NCBI RefSeq assembly: GCF_009183655.1
Contig: NZ_WEIO01000003.1
Coordinates: forward strand, 62,001 to 126,000
DNA length: 64,000 bases
Origin: Bacillus aerolatus
GTDB lineage: Bacteria > Bacillota > Bacilli > Bacillales > Domibacillaceae
Direction: 5' to 3'
Shown here one piece after another: positions 44,062 to 51,987 of this stretch. Both the position numbers and the translations under genes were made by a program. Under the pieces are notes generated by a model that saw only the letters and a program-made list of their open reading frames with translations, did not search any database and was not told where the DNA came from. Position 1 is the first letter of the stretch. Each line of letters begins with the position of its first letter.

Positions 44062-44126
44062 ACTCACTCCCCCTTCTCTGCTTATACATATGGCGGCCAT
44101 TCAATCTTTTATTCCCCTAAAATAGT

Positions 44127-44320
44127 GCCTGTCACCCGTCACTTTAAAGCAGTAACGCAGTGGGGGACTGACCCCGTTTCCCACAACATTTCCCATTCAG
44201 TCCGCCAAAATCTATGACCCTACAAAAAGAGAGCTAATCATTTCTTCCAAAATGATTAGCTCTCTTTTTCTTTTATCTTATAAAGCTTTCGACAAAACCA
44301 AGGGAGTGACAGGCACCCTA
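44127..44320. repeat. Cluster of dispersed intergenic repeat and terminator
   Basis: gtgcctgtcacccgtcac and gggggactgacccc at 44128-44174, then a strong hairpin (44223-44272) and gggagtgacaggcaccc at 44302-44318. The same words recur at 5535, 9965, 36171, 48439-48482, 48521 and 56034. They mark the ends of the SLH and reductase transcription units. Confidence 0.6.
44223..44272 (-). terminator. Intrinsic terminator after nitroreductase gene
   Basis: AAAAAGAGAGCTAATCATTT pairs with its complement across a six-base loop; both ends give T5, so it works in both directions. Confidence 0.85.
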
Positions 44321-44842
44321 CCTAAAATATTCTCTGTACACAATCTCTTCAAACGGTATATGCTTCTTCGGTTTCGGTTCTGCACTGATCTGTCCGATAC
44401 CCATTACTGTTACGATACGGCGGTCGTCGGGGATGCTGAGTGCCTTTCGTACGTGAGACTCTCGTTTTTCTGACTCCTCTGCATCTTCCGAGTGATAAAT
44501 CGCACCAAATGCAGCGCCCAGCTGTTCTTGTTCGGCGGCTAACCATATAAATGCTGATGCAATGGATGCATCTTGCAGCCAGTATTTACTTACATCCGGA
44601 CGGCCTGTAATAGCAATTCCAGCTCCTGCATCCGCCAGCCATTTCATGAACGGAGTAGCCGTTGATAAATGAACGAGCTTTTCCCGATCCGTTACCACAA
44701 TCAGCTCACGGGACGGCAAGTTATTCCCCGCAGGTGCCAAGTACCCTGCGCGAATAATTCGATTCAAGGCATCTTCATCCACTTTTTGTGCTAAAAATGC
44801 TGTGATTTCTCTTCGTTTTTCAATAGTTTCATGTACATTCAT
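44318..44842 (-). CDS. Nitroreductase-family flavoprotein
   Basis: A 174-residue member of the NADH oxidase/nitroreductase family with IEKRREITAFL, the FMN-binding APAGNNLPSRELIVV block (about residues 35-49), DASIASAFIWLAAEQEQLGA and the C-terminal VTVMGIGQISAEPKPKKHIP. Such FMN enzymes reduce nitro compounds or quinones, or act on flavins. The ATG at 44842 has AAAGGGG eight bases upstream; another ATG at 44848 is too close. No linked genes; reductant and substrate unknown. Confidence 0.9.
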   Translation of the reverse strand: MNVHETIEKRREITAFLAQKVDEDALNRIIRAGYLAPAGNNLPSRELIVVTDREKLVHLSTATPFMKWLADAGAGIAITGRPDVSKYWLQDASIASAFIWLAAEQEQLGAAFGAIYHSEDAEESEKRESHVRKALSIPDDRRIVTVMGIGQISAEPKPKKHIPFEEIVYREYFR

Positions 44843-44944
44843 CCTCATTTCCCCTTTCCATTATATTTTATCAAACTTTTCTGAAAAATTAGGTTTTTAC
44901 TAGAGAAACCGCCGCCAGTCATTGAACATTAGCTTTATATTCAT

Positions 44945-47332
44945 TTATTCTTCTGAAACCAATGTTACTTTTCCATGAGTTTCAATCATCTTCCTGTTTC
45001 CTTTATAGGAAGCGACAGGTACCCTTACTAAAAGTTGCTCAAATTGTTCTTTTGGCAGCGGGGGACTAAAAAGGTATCCTTGAAACTCTTCACAGCCAAC
45101 CTTTTTAAGATAGGCAGCCTGGGTATTATTTTCTACTCCTTCTGCTATTACTTTCATTCCGAGTTCTTTAGCCATTAATGTCGTTAACCTTACGATCGCT
45201 GCATTCTTTTCGTTTTGTTCCATTGAAGCTACAAATGATCGGTCGATTTTTAGTTTATCAATCTGAAGCTGACTTAAATATTTTAAAGAAGAATAACCTG
45301 TTCCGAAGTCATCGATCGAAATGCTGAAACCTATTTTCTTTAGAGATGAGAGTTTGCAGAGGACATATTCAATGTTCTCCATTGCGACACTTTCTGTAAT
45401 TTCCAATTCCAAATATTTTGGATCAGCACCTGTCTCAATTAAAATACTTTCAACTGTTTCTACAAAATCAGTTTGTTGAAATTGCATAGGTGAAATGTTT
45501 ATTGCCACTTTCACTGGTGAAATGCCTTTTTTCTGCCAATCGACAATTTGACGGCATACAGCCCTTAATACCCATTCACCCATCCACTTAATAAATCCAC
45601 TTTCTTCAGCGAGAGGAATAAACCGGTCAGGCAATATAAGCCCTTCTCCTGCTTTATTCCACCTAATTAACGCTTCAGCGCCCACCATTTCATTTGTATT
45701 AATAGAAACTTGAGGCTGATAATATAAAACAAACTCTTCTCTTTCGATTGCTTTATGCAGAGAATTTTCTAATTCAAACCCCGAAAGGTTTTTCATAGAA
45801 AAATCATAAAATAAAAAATCATTTTTTCCTTTCTTTTTTACTTCGTACATGGCCAAGTCTGCACGTGTTAATAGCGTGTCAAAATCAGTTCCATCGCTTG
45901 GATAGAGAGCAATCCCTATACTAGGAGTAATATGGATATCTTTATCTTTTAGAGTATAGGGCTTTCTTAGCTTTGCTAAAATATTCATAGCCGCTTTTTC
46001 CGCTTCCTCGATAGATAAATATTTTATTAAAACGGAAAATTCATCTCCGCCAATTCGAAAAGCACGGCAATGACTGCCCCTATTATCACGCAGCCTCTCC
46101 CCGACTTCCTGCAGCAATAAATCACCAAAAGAATGGCCCAGATTATCATTAATATTTTTAAAGCGGTCAATGTCTATCATCATCACAGCAAATTGGTTTT
46201 CTTTATTGATCAGTAAATCTGAAAATTCCTTCTCAAATAACCTTCTATTAGGAAGGCCCGTCAGCATATCTTGATAAGCGATATGTTCTACCTCATGCAA
46301 GGTTTCCTCTAGTTGTTCCGTCCTTTTTTTTACTGTCTGTTCTAAATGCTCATTTATGTTAGAAAGCTTATTGAACAAAGCTTCATTTTCAAACAAGGTA
46401 AAAATTTGCCTGATAATGATTAACAGGATAACCATAAAGAAACTCAAAAAAACCGTGTCAGATTTATAAAAGTCAACACCTGCGACGATAAAGAACGCTA
46501 CAACTGCAGAATAAGGCAAAATAATTTTCAAAAAGTGATTCTTTTTATGTTTATATACTTCTCCATGTTGCGGCAAAGGCTGTTCTTCATGATAGAGTCC
46601 TGAAAGACCGATCAGCAAAAGAGTGGATCCCCATAAAATATCAATATTGCTTCCTACAATTTCTACTTTGAGAACTGTTAAATAGGAAGCGATAGTATCC
46701 GCTGTAATTAGAAGCAATAAACCAAAAATCAATAACACCTTGGTTTTTCGATTGAAAATAGCATGAGAAGCTGTCAACAAGCTTAGGACGCCAAACAAGA
46801 CCCCTAAATCTAGAATTGGATAAATAATTTTAATCACATAAAGCTTGCTTGCCGATTGAGACAATAAAGGGGTAAGAATAAACCTCCAGCTCATTGCAGC
46901 AGCGACCGACATAATAATTAAAATATCTAAAATCAGTCTCATTGTTCGCAGTCTGCTTTTTAATTGATAGACTAATAAAAGTAAACCCAATAAATAGAAA
47001 ATATTTTGACATATCCAAAAGGTTCCCGACAAGTTATAAATTGTCTGGTGCGTTTTAGCCGTAAACTCATCATAAGACCAAAGACAAAGAGCTGTTAAAT
47101 AGCTTAAGCTGCCTAAACAAAGAAACAGCCAAAATTGTCTTTCTGCCTTTTTTGTTTTTTTAAATGTTAAAAAAATCCACCAAATAGAAACGGCAGAAGC
47201 GATTATTTGAAAAGAAATTCTGCTTATAAGATATATTTCTGTCCCTTCAACAAGAAGACCAAAAGAATAATTGACTACAATAAATGCCATAACGAAAAGC
47301 AAGGCTGCTTTTTTGTTTATTTTTTGAGACAT
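44945..47332 (-). CDS. Membrane-bound GGDEF-EAL c-di-GMP enzyme
   Basis: A 795-residue protein with about nine N-terminal membrane helices (residues 10-315) and a short coiled coil at 320-345, followed by GGDEF (GGDEF at about 428-432) and EAL domains (EALIRW at about 553). GGDEF has the full active-site signature but no RxxD inhibitory site. EAL keeps LEITES, IDDFGTGYSS, KIDRSFV and EGVEN, so both activities may be present. It makes and/or degrades c-di-GMP in response to an unknown membrane signal. ATG 47332 has GAGGG five bases upstream. Last gene of the riboswitch-led operon at 48153. Confidence 0.95.
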   Translation of the reverse strand: MSQKINKKAALLFVMAFIVVNYSFGLLVEGTEIYLISRISFQIIASAVSIWWIFLTFKKTKKAERQFWLFLCLGSLSYLTALCLWSYDEFTAKTHQTIYNLSGTFWICQNIFYLLGLLLLVYQLKSRLRTMRLILDILIIMSVAAAMSWRFILTPLLSQSASKLYVIKIIYPILDLGVLFGVLSLLTASHAIFNRKTKVLLIFGLLLLITADTIASYLTVLKVEIVGSNIDILWGSTLLLIGLSGLYHEEQPLPQHGEVYKHKKNHFLKIILPYSAVVAFFIVAGVDFYKSDTVFLSFFMVILLIIIRQIFTLFENEALFNKLSNINEHLEQTVKKRTEQLEETLHEVEHIAYQDMLTGLPNRRLFEKEFSDLLINKENQFAVMMIDIDRFKNINDNLGHSFGDLLLQEVGERLRDNRGSHCRAFRIGGDEFSVLIKYLSIEEAEKAAMNILAKLRKPYTLKDKDIHITPSIGIALYPSDGTDFDTLLTRADLAMYEVKKKGKNDFLFYDFSMKNLSGFELENSLHKAIEREEFVLYYQPQVSINTNEMVGAEALIRWNKAGEGLILPDRFIPLAEESGFIKWMGEWVLRAVCRQIVDWQKKGISPVKVAINISPMQFQQTDFVETVESILIETGADPKYLELEITESVAMENIEYVLCKLSSLKKIGFSISIDDFGTGYSSLKYLSQLQIDKLKIDRSFVASMEQNEKNAAIVRLTTLMAKELGMKVIAEGVENNTQAAYLKKVGCEEFQGYLFSPPLPKEQFEQLLVRVPVASYKGNRKMIETHGKVTLVSEE

Positions 47333-47363
47333 AAGATCCCTCAAATTCCTCAGCATTAACTAC

Positions 47364-47924
47364 TTAAACTTCCAACAGTTGGAGCCCAGGCCATTGTTTC
47401 ATTAACCAGCTATAATCCTTTTTATCTTTATATAATTTTTCAATATGTATTATAGCTGGTATCACGTAATCTCCTTTATAAAAGATTTTCTCTCCTACTA
47501 CTTCCATCGGCATCTTATAGACCCTGCGAAGCGCTTTACAAAAAACCCCTTCTAAAAGAGCCACACAGTATTTAATTTCCTTTTGTTCAGCAAAATGCGC
47601 AAGTGAGGTGATTAGCCTGTCAAGATTTTCTCCCCTATGCTCTTTCAAAATAGCCGCCTTATCCAGCTCGGCTGTTTGATCCACATATTGTTGAATGGTT
47701 TTCAACTTATAAAAAGGAAAAACTTGATTGATATTGTTTTTTTCTTTTAAATTATAAGATTTTACTTCGATTGTCCCAACGTTCATATTATTCTGATTTT
47801 TAATAAGAAGCAGCTCTGTAAGGCCTTTAGAAAACTCAAACTCAAATCCTTTTTCCAGCCAGCACTCCATCCAAATCTGGTTAAAAACGTTAGCCTCTTC
47901 TAAATTTTCTACAATTTTATACAT
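47364..47924 (-). CDS. GNAT-superfamily-like protein of unknown substrate
   Basis: A 186-residue soluble protein. The order of strands and the block TAELDKAAILKEHRGENLDR (about residues 84-103), followed by EIKYCVALLEGVFCKALRRV and YKMPMEVVGEKIFYKGDYVI, resembles GNAT enzymes of the autoinducer-synthase or N-acyl amino-acid synthase (FeeM-like) type, which use acyl donors. This is a fold-level reading, not a firm family match. Lies between the SinI-like peptide and the GGDEF-EAL gene with 31 and 88 bases between genes, so one transcript is likely. GGCGGGGGAA precedes the ATG. Confidence 0.7.
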   Translation of the reverse strand: MYKIVENLEEANVFNQIWMECWLEKGFEFEFSKGLTELLLIKNQNNMNVGTIEVKSYNLKEKNNINQVFPFYKLKTIQQYVDQTAELDKAAILKEHRGENLDRLITSLAHFAEQKEIKYCVALLEGVFCKALRRVYKMPMEVVGEKIFYKGDYVIPAIIHIEKLYKDKKDYSWLMKQWPGLQLLEV

Positions 47925-48012
47925 TGTTCCCCCGCCCATAGCCCCTCATTATGTACACCGCACATATCATGAGTGCTTATCGCCTTCACGCTGATGTTGA
48001 ATATTTATGTTT

Positions 48013-48153
48013 TCACCTACTGAATTCGACATTTTCCAAATTCACTTTTTCTTTCTTCAAAAATTCTCTTATTTCTTCCATTGATATACCTAAATTTTTA
48101 GCTTCCTTCATTAAGACGATCCACTCTTGGTCTACTAATTGACTTTTCTCCAT
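48013..48153 (-). CDS. SinI-family antirepressor peptide (46 residues)
   Basis: A small gene from ATG 48153 to TGA 48013. The core VDQEWIVLMKEAKNLGISME followed by EIREFLKKEK matches the SinI dimerisation helix pair (B. subtilis SinI: LDQEWVELMVEAKEANISPE, EIRKYL). SinI binds the SinR repressor of biofilm matrix genes and takes it off DNA. There is no sinR in this window, so the partner must be elsewhere. GGGGGAT lies before the ATG and is paired in a CCCAU/AUGGG hairpin just after a c-di-GMP riboswitch. First gene of the operon with 47364 and 44945. Confidence 0.85.
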   Translation of the reverse strand: MEKSQLVDQEWIVLMKEAKNLGISMEEIREFLKKEKVNLENVEFSR

Positions 48154-48173
48154 AAACGATCCCCCATTAATAT

Positions 48174-48256
48174 GGGCAGCTCAGCCGTCATAGCAAACCA
48201 CACCTTAGACCTGTAGCTTTGCGTACTTACTTTTCAATAAGTTTGCCTTTTTCCTG
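48174..48256 (-). ncRNA. Cyclic-di-GMP class I riboswitch (GEMM-I)
   Basis: Minus strand carries all GEMM-I hallmarks: GGCAAAC (48247-48241), a seven-pair stem capped by a GAAA tetraloop (ACUUAUU/AGUAAGU), the conserved ACGCAAAGC (about 48223-48215), an ACAGGUCUAAG receptor segment, and GCUAUGACGGCUGAGCUGCC at the 3' side, whose UGCC pairs with GGCA to close the aptamer. Downstream, CCCAU-AUUA-AUGGG covers the ribosome site of the SinI-like gene and shares two C residues with the closing helix, suggesting translational control that turns on with ligand (inferred). Confidence 0.95.
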
Positions 48257-48328
48257 AATTCCCCCTACAAAACTACTACAAAACACTAAAAGAGACACTC
48301 CGTTACTTTTTCTTATATTCATAGACAA

Positions 48329-48358
48329 ATTATACCATGCCATTAAATGGGTTGACAT
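48329..48358 (-). promoter_or_regulatory. Promoter of the riboswitch operon
   Basis: Minus strand: -35 ATGTCA (48358-48353), 18-base spacer, extended -10 TGGTATAAT (TATAAT at 48334-48329). It lies about 75 bases before the riboswitch, giving a leader of roughly 170 bases. Confidence 0.65.
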
Positions 48359-48433
48359 ATTTTTCATCAAACACTTTTCGATTCTTTTCGACGGAATACA
48401 TAAAAAATTTCTATTTCCCTCATTTTATAAAAC

Positions 48434-48482
48434 AAAAAGTGTCAGCTCCTCCGCTGTTTTAAAGCACTAGGGAACTGACACT
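48434..48482 (-). terminator. Terminator of SLH paralogue 2
   Basis: Minus strand AGTGTCAG pairs with CTGACACT across a 28-base loop, then T5. It belongs to the dispersed GGGACTGAC-type repeat family. Confidence 0.65.
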
Positions 48483-48537
48483 GATTACCCGTGTTATACA
48501 GCTTTCTTTCTACTAATTAGAGTGCCAGGCAACAAGC

Positions 48538-49599
48538 CTAATTTACTATTTTAGTTAGCTGTATTTTTGTTATTCCTTCAAAGCTTACCTTTATAAGTCC
48601 TACGTTCGGTGCGTAATAATCAGTGCCTCCATCATCGGCGGTAACTTCTATCACGTTTCTAAAAGTGCCGGCAGGAGTAGTTATAGTCATGGTCGTTGAG
48701 GTTATTTTGTATGTATGCTCATATCCTTGATAACCTACACTCCAAGACTGGCCGACTTTTACAGGGTATTTTAAAAGCTGCCACGATTCAGATTCAGGAT
48801 AACCGAAATAATACCCTTGGCTATTTTCCTTTTCTACTATTGAATAGGCTTTTTTATTCTTCACATACACATCCCAGAGATCCCATTCAAAATACTTTTT
48901 TCCAGAAAACTTATAATAAAGATTTCCCATTTCATCTGATTGATAATGATAAATCTTATTTTTATTTTTTAAGTAAGTTAATTGTACAGGCAATTCAACC
49001 TTAAATTTATCGTCTAACGCTCTAGCTAAAAAAGCAGAAAATTGGGCCCGCGTCACTTTTACATTAGGACGAAACGTATTGTCCTCGTATCCTGACGTAA
49101 GATTTTCCGCTATAATTCTTTTAACGTGCGGATAGATTGTCATAGAAGATGAGACATCCGAAAAAGGAGCAGCCGCTTCTTCCGTAAGCTTAAAGGCTCT
49201 TGATAAGAAAATAGCCATCTGTCCCCGCGTGACAAATTCATTAGGATGATATTTTCCATCCTGAAAGCCGCTGATAATTCCTCTCTCTACGGCAGAAGCG
49301 ATATAACCACTTGCCTTTTGATCTGCCCCCACATCTGAAAACTTTGTTGCTCTTTGTACTCCATTCAATCCTAAAGCTCTTCCAATCATAATGGCAGCTG
49401 CAGCCCGTGTTACTTCTCCATCAGGACGAAAGGTATCATCAGGATAACCAGAAATGATCCCTTTGTTTTCTAAAAATGACATCTCCTTATAAAATCGATG
49501 ATTCTCTGACAGGTCAGCAAACGCTGCAGCTTTCACACTGAAACTAAAACTGCTGAAGGCCAAAACAAATACGGCTAAAAATGATAAGCATTTTTTCAC
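48538..49599 (-). CDS. SLH-domain surface protein, paralogue pair member 2
   Basis: A 353-residue exported protein very similar to 42988-44061: signal peptide to about residue 24, three SLH motifs at about 25-195 (AAFADLSENHRFYKEMSFLE, FSDVGADQKASGYIASAVER, FSDVSSSMTIYPHVKRIIAE), and the same C-terminal domain (TPAGTFRNVIEVTADDGGTD, YYAPNVGLIKVSF). GTG start with GAGGGAG upstream. The two copies flank the riboswitch operon and the nitroreductase gene. Confidence 0.9.
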   Translation of the reverse strand: MKKCLSFLAVFVLAFSSFSFSVKAAAFADLSENHRFYKEMSFLENKGIISGYPDDTFRPDGEVTRAAAAIMIGRALGLNGVQRATKFSDVGADQKASGYIASAVERGIISGFQDGKYHPNEFVTRGQMAIFLSRAFKLTEEAAAPFSDVSSSMTIYPHVKRIIAENLTSGYEDNTFRPNVKVTRAQFSAFLARALDDKFKVELPVQLTYLKNKNKIYHYQSDEMGNLYYKFSGKKYFEWDLWDVYVKNKKAYSIVEKENSQGYYFGYPESESWQLLKYPVKVGQSWSVGYQGYEHTYKITSTTMTITTPAGTFRNVIEVTADDGGTDYYAPNVGLIKVSFEGITKIQLTKIVN

Positions 49600-49631
49600 A
49601 ATTAAACTCTCCCTCTTTAAGTGTAGATATA

Positions 49632-49952
49632 TCAGCTGTTCGAGCTAACTTCGTGATTACTTCTAACTTCATACTTTTTATTAACTATGTATTTCATTTT
49701 TAAATAAGTTAATGCTTTATAAACTTTTTCGAAGTCGGTTTCTTCTTCAGCGTCTAATGTGAGATGGGCAGGTGATTGATAGTTAATCCTTCCTTTATAG
49801 CTCATTAAAATAAATACGGCTGGACGCTTGTTGCCGTCCTTCTTCCAATCTACCTCACCATAACAAACATGATACTTAACCGAGCCATCTTTGTTATGAT
49901 TCGCTGTAATTACTACTTGCTCATGAATATGATGTACTTTAAAATCACTCAT
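49632..49952 (-). CDS. Small cytoplasmic protein of unknown function (106 residues)
   Basis: Starts at ATG 49952 with AAAGGAGAG upstream; the longer frame to 50057 has no site. The product (SDFKVHHIHEQVVITANHNK..., CYGEVDWKKDGNKRPAVFIL) has no signal peptide, membrane segment or cysteine motif. I do not recognise it. It lies just upstream of the SLH paralogue 2 start with 32 bases between them, so they may share a transcript. Confidence 0.65.
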   Translation of the reverse strand: MSDFKVHHIHEQVVITANHNKDGSVKYHVCYGEVDWKKDGNKRPAVFILMSYKGRINYQSPAHLTLDAEEETDFEKVYKALTYLKMKYIVNKKYEVRSNHEVSSNS

Positions 49953-50264
49953 TCTCTTAATCTCTCCTTTAAAAAAATTCCCACCCAATATTATTCGGCA
50001 TAATTCAACTATTTCCTTTATCCTATGAGCGATATCACACTCAAAGTATTTCATCACGATCAGACAGGGGCGATAAACTTGTTAGCTTAAATCCATCACA
50101 AGCTTTCACAACCAGACTATCATCACAGTAAAAGCATTTTATTGAATAAATAATATAATTGCCGCTTAACACCTGGGTAATATAGGACGATATAAAACAC
50201 ATAAAACCATTACTTTTGTAGGAATATATCACTAGTAAAATACTTTATAGCGGAGGCGTCATAT

Positions 50265-51905
50265 GTGTTAAAATATCGTTCGTTTTTATTTACTTTTACT
50301 TTTTTGCTATTCCTAGGATTATTCACGGCTGATCAAGCGAAAGCCAATTCGGTTGTTAAAGGGACGTTTGTAGAGGTGACGCATGAAGAGGTGCGGTCAG
50401 GTGGTGGAGCGACAGAAAAAAGGTTGAAAAACATTACAATTATGAATGATCAAGGGCGAACCATTACATTGAATATTGACCAGTTTGCTGCTTTAACAAT
50501 CGATACTCTTCCGACAACGATTAATGCTTTTAAACGAGGGATGAAAGTCGAAGCGGATGTAAACTTACGTCGTGTGAAAGAGCTTCGCGGACAATCAGGT
50601 GAACACCCTGCAAAAATTGAACACCGAGACAAAGTCGTAACAGGGACTGTGAATCGCATTGCCAAAAACGGCACTTTTCTTTCTGTGCGGCTCGATAATG
50701 GACAATCGAAAACATACTATTTAAATGATCAAACGGAAATCTTTAAAGGCACAACACTTGTAGACTTGAGCGTTTTATATGAAGGCGACCGGGTCAAGCT
50801 TGTATTTACTGAATATGATACGAATTACATCAGTTCAGTCGAGATTAATACACAAGGCATTAAAATTGAACACCTTTATAAAGGTACGATCCATCAAATG
50901 GACCCCGTTCGAAATAAGCTCATTGTAAAAAATGAAAAGGTATTCCGAAATTGGATGTGGCAAACGAAGAGCCCTTCTGGAAACACGAGCTATACCTACT
51001 CAACTAAAACACCTATCTATGTAGGTAATCAGCCTATCAAGCGTGATCGCCTTCGTTTCTACACTAATCATGACGTGTATTTCGTCACAGTGAGCCAATT
51101 TGGCCAAGAAGTGATTGAGAAAATGGTCATTAAACAAAAAAATGAACGAACATTTTATGAACCGATGACTGCAGTAAATACTTCTTCGAAATGGATTCGT
51201 CTTAAAACCGCTGGTCCCATCTATTATCATAACGGGACGATTCTCATTCGGAATGGAAGATTAGTAGATTCGAATAGTTTGCAAGCTATGGGGACAGCCT
51301 TTGTCGTAACGGACGGGGCTCAAAAGAGTGAGTTTGCAAATGTGGTGCATATAACAAATGATGGCTTCCAAAGCCCGAACTTAACAAATCATTCGATCTA
51401 TTTCGGTCAAATTAGTCAGACGAATGGCTACCAGCTTTCGCTGAAAAATACGAAGCTGCTGTCTAATAATTACTGGAAAAACACGACAGCCTCGAGACTT
51501 TCATTTAGCAACGACACGATTGCTGTCGAAGATTTCCGCGATTCAACGTTAAGCGTGATACCTAGAAATGAATTCGAAGACAGAACCGGCCAATACGGCT
51601 ACTTTTATGTGTCGAATAACACCATCGTGGGGGCTCATATCATTGGAAAAAGCAACCTGCCCGCTCAAGTTGTATCAGTAGGACGAATTGATGCGGTAAG
51701 CACCAACATTGTGAAAGTTCGTAACGTGAGCCAATGGTGGCAAGGCGTTTGGAAGGAAACCGGTCATATCTCAAGCATGAATATTAAACAAGCGACCATT
51801 ATTCGCGATGGAAAAGTAATTTCGGCAGATAAGCTGAAGCCTGGTGAACGAATCTACCTTCTCCATGAATCCAGCGTAAAAGGACGTATTCTATTAGTAA
51901 ATTAG
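50265..51905 (+). CDS. Secreted beta-rich protein, first gene of surface operon
   Basis: A 546-residue exported protein. Signal peptide to about residue 28 (DQAKA), then repeated beta-barrel-like units of about 65-80 residues, each starting with a VxGTVxxI-type strand (VVKGTFVEVTHEEV, VVTGTVNRIAKNGTFLSVRL, LYKGTIHQMDPVRNKLIVKN, VVSVGRIDAVSTNIVKVRNV). It has no SLH motif or cysteine. Family not recognised; the pattern is like the DUF5666-type OB repeats. GTG start with GGAGG eight bases upstream. A terminator separates it from the next SLH gene, but both are adjacent on the same strand. Confidence 0.85.
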   Translation: MLKYRSFLFTFTFLLFLGLFTADQAKANSVVKGTFVEVTHEEVRSGGGATEKRLKNITIMNDQGRTITLNIDQFAALTIDTLPTTINAFKRGMKVEADVNLRRVKELRGQSGEHPAKIEHRDKVVTGTVNRIAKNGTFLSVRLDNGQSKTYYLNDQTEIFKGTTLVDLSVLYEGDRVKLVFTEYDTNYISSVEINTQGIKIEHLYKGTIHQMDPVRNKLIVKNEKVFRNWMWQTKSPSGNTSYTYSTKTPIYVGNQPIKRDRLRFYTNHDVYFVTVSQFGQEVIEKMVIKQKNERTFYEPMTAVNTSSKWIRLKTAGPIYYHNGTILIRNGRLVDSNSLQAMGTAFVVTDGAQKSEFANVVHITNDGFQSPNLTNHSIYFGQISQTNGYQLSLKNTKLLSNNYWKNTTASRLSFSNDTIAVEDFRDSTLSVIPRNEFEDRTGQYGYFYVSNNTIVGAHIIGKSNLPAQVVSVGRIDAVSTNIVKVRNVSQWWQGVWKETGHISSMNIKQATIIRDGKVISADKLKPGERIYLLHESSVKGRILLVN

Positions 51906-51908
51906 CAG

Positions 51909-51951
51909 AAAAAAGTAGCATGTAAACGCATGGTTTGCATGCTACTTTTAT
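51909..51951 (+). terminator. Intrinsic terminator between surface-operon genes
   Basis: AAAAGTAGCATG pairs with CATGCTACTTTT around a 15-base loop, T-rich end. Confidence 0.8.
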
Positions 51952-51987
51952 TCATAGAAATTGACGATCATTAGAAAGGAAATCAAT

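Noticed and set aside
50041-50232. 63-codon minus-strand frame upstream of the 106-residue protein
   Set aside because: No ribosome site and it would overlap the likely promoter region of that gene.
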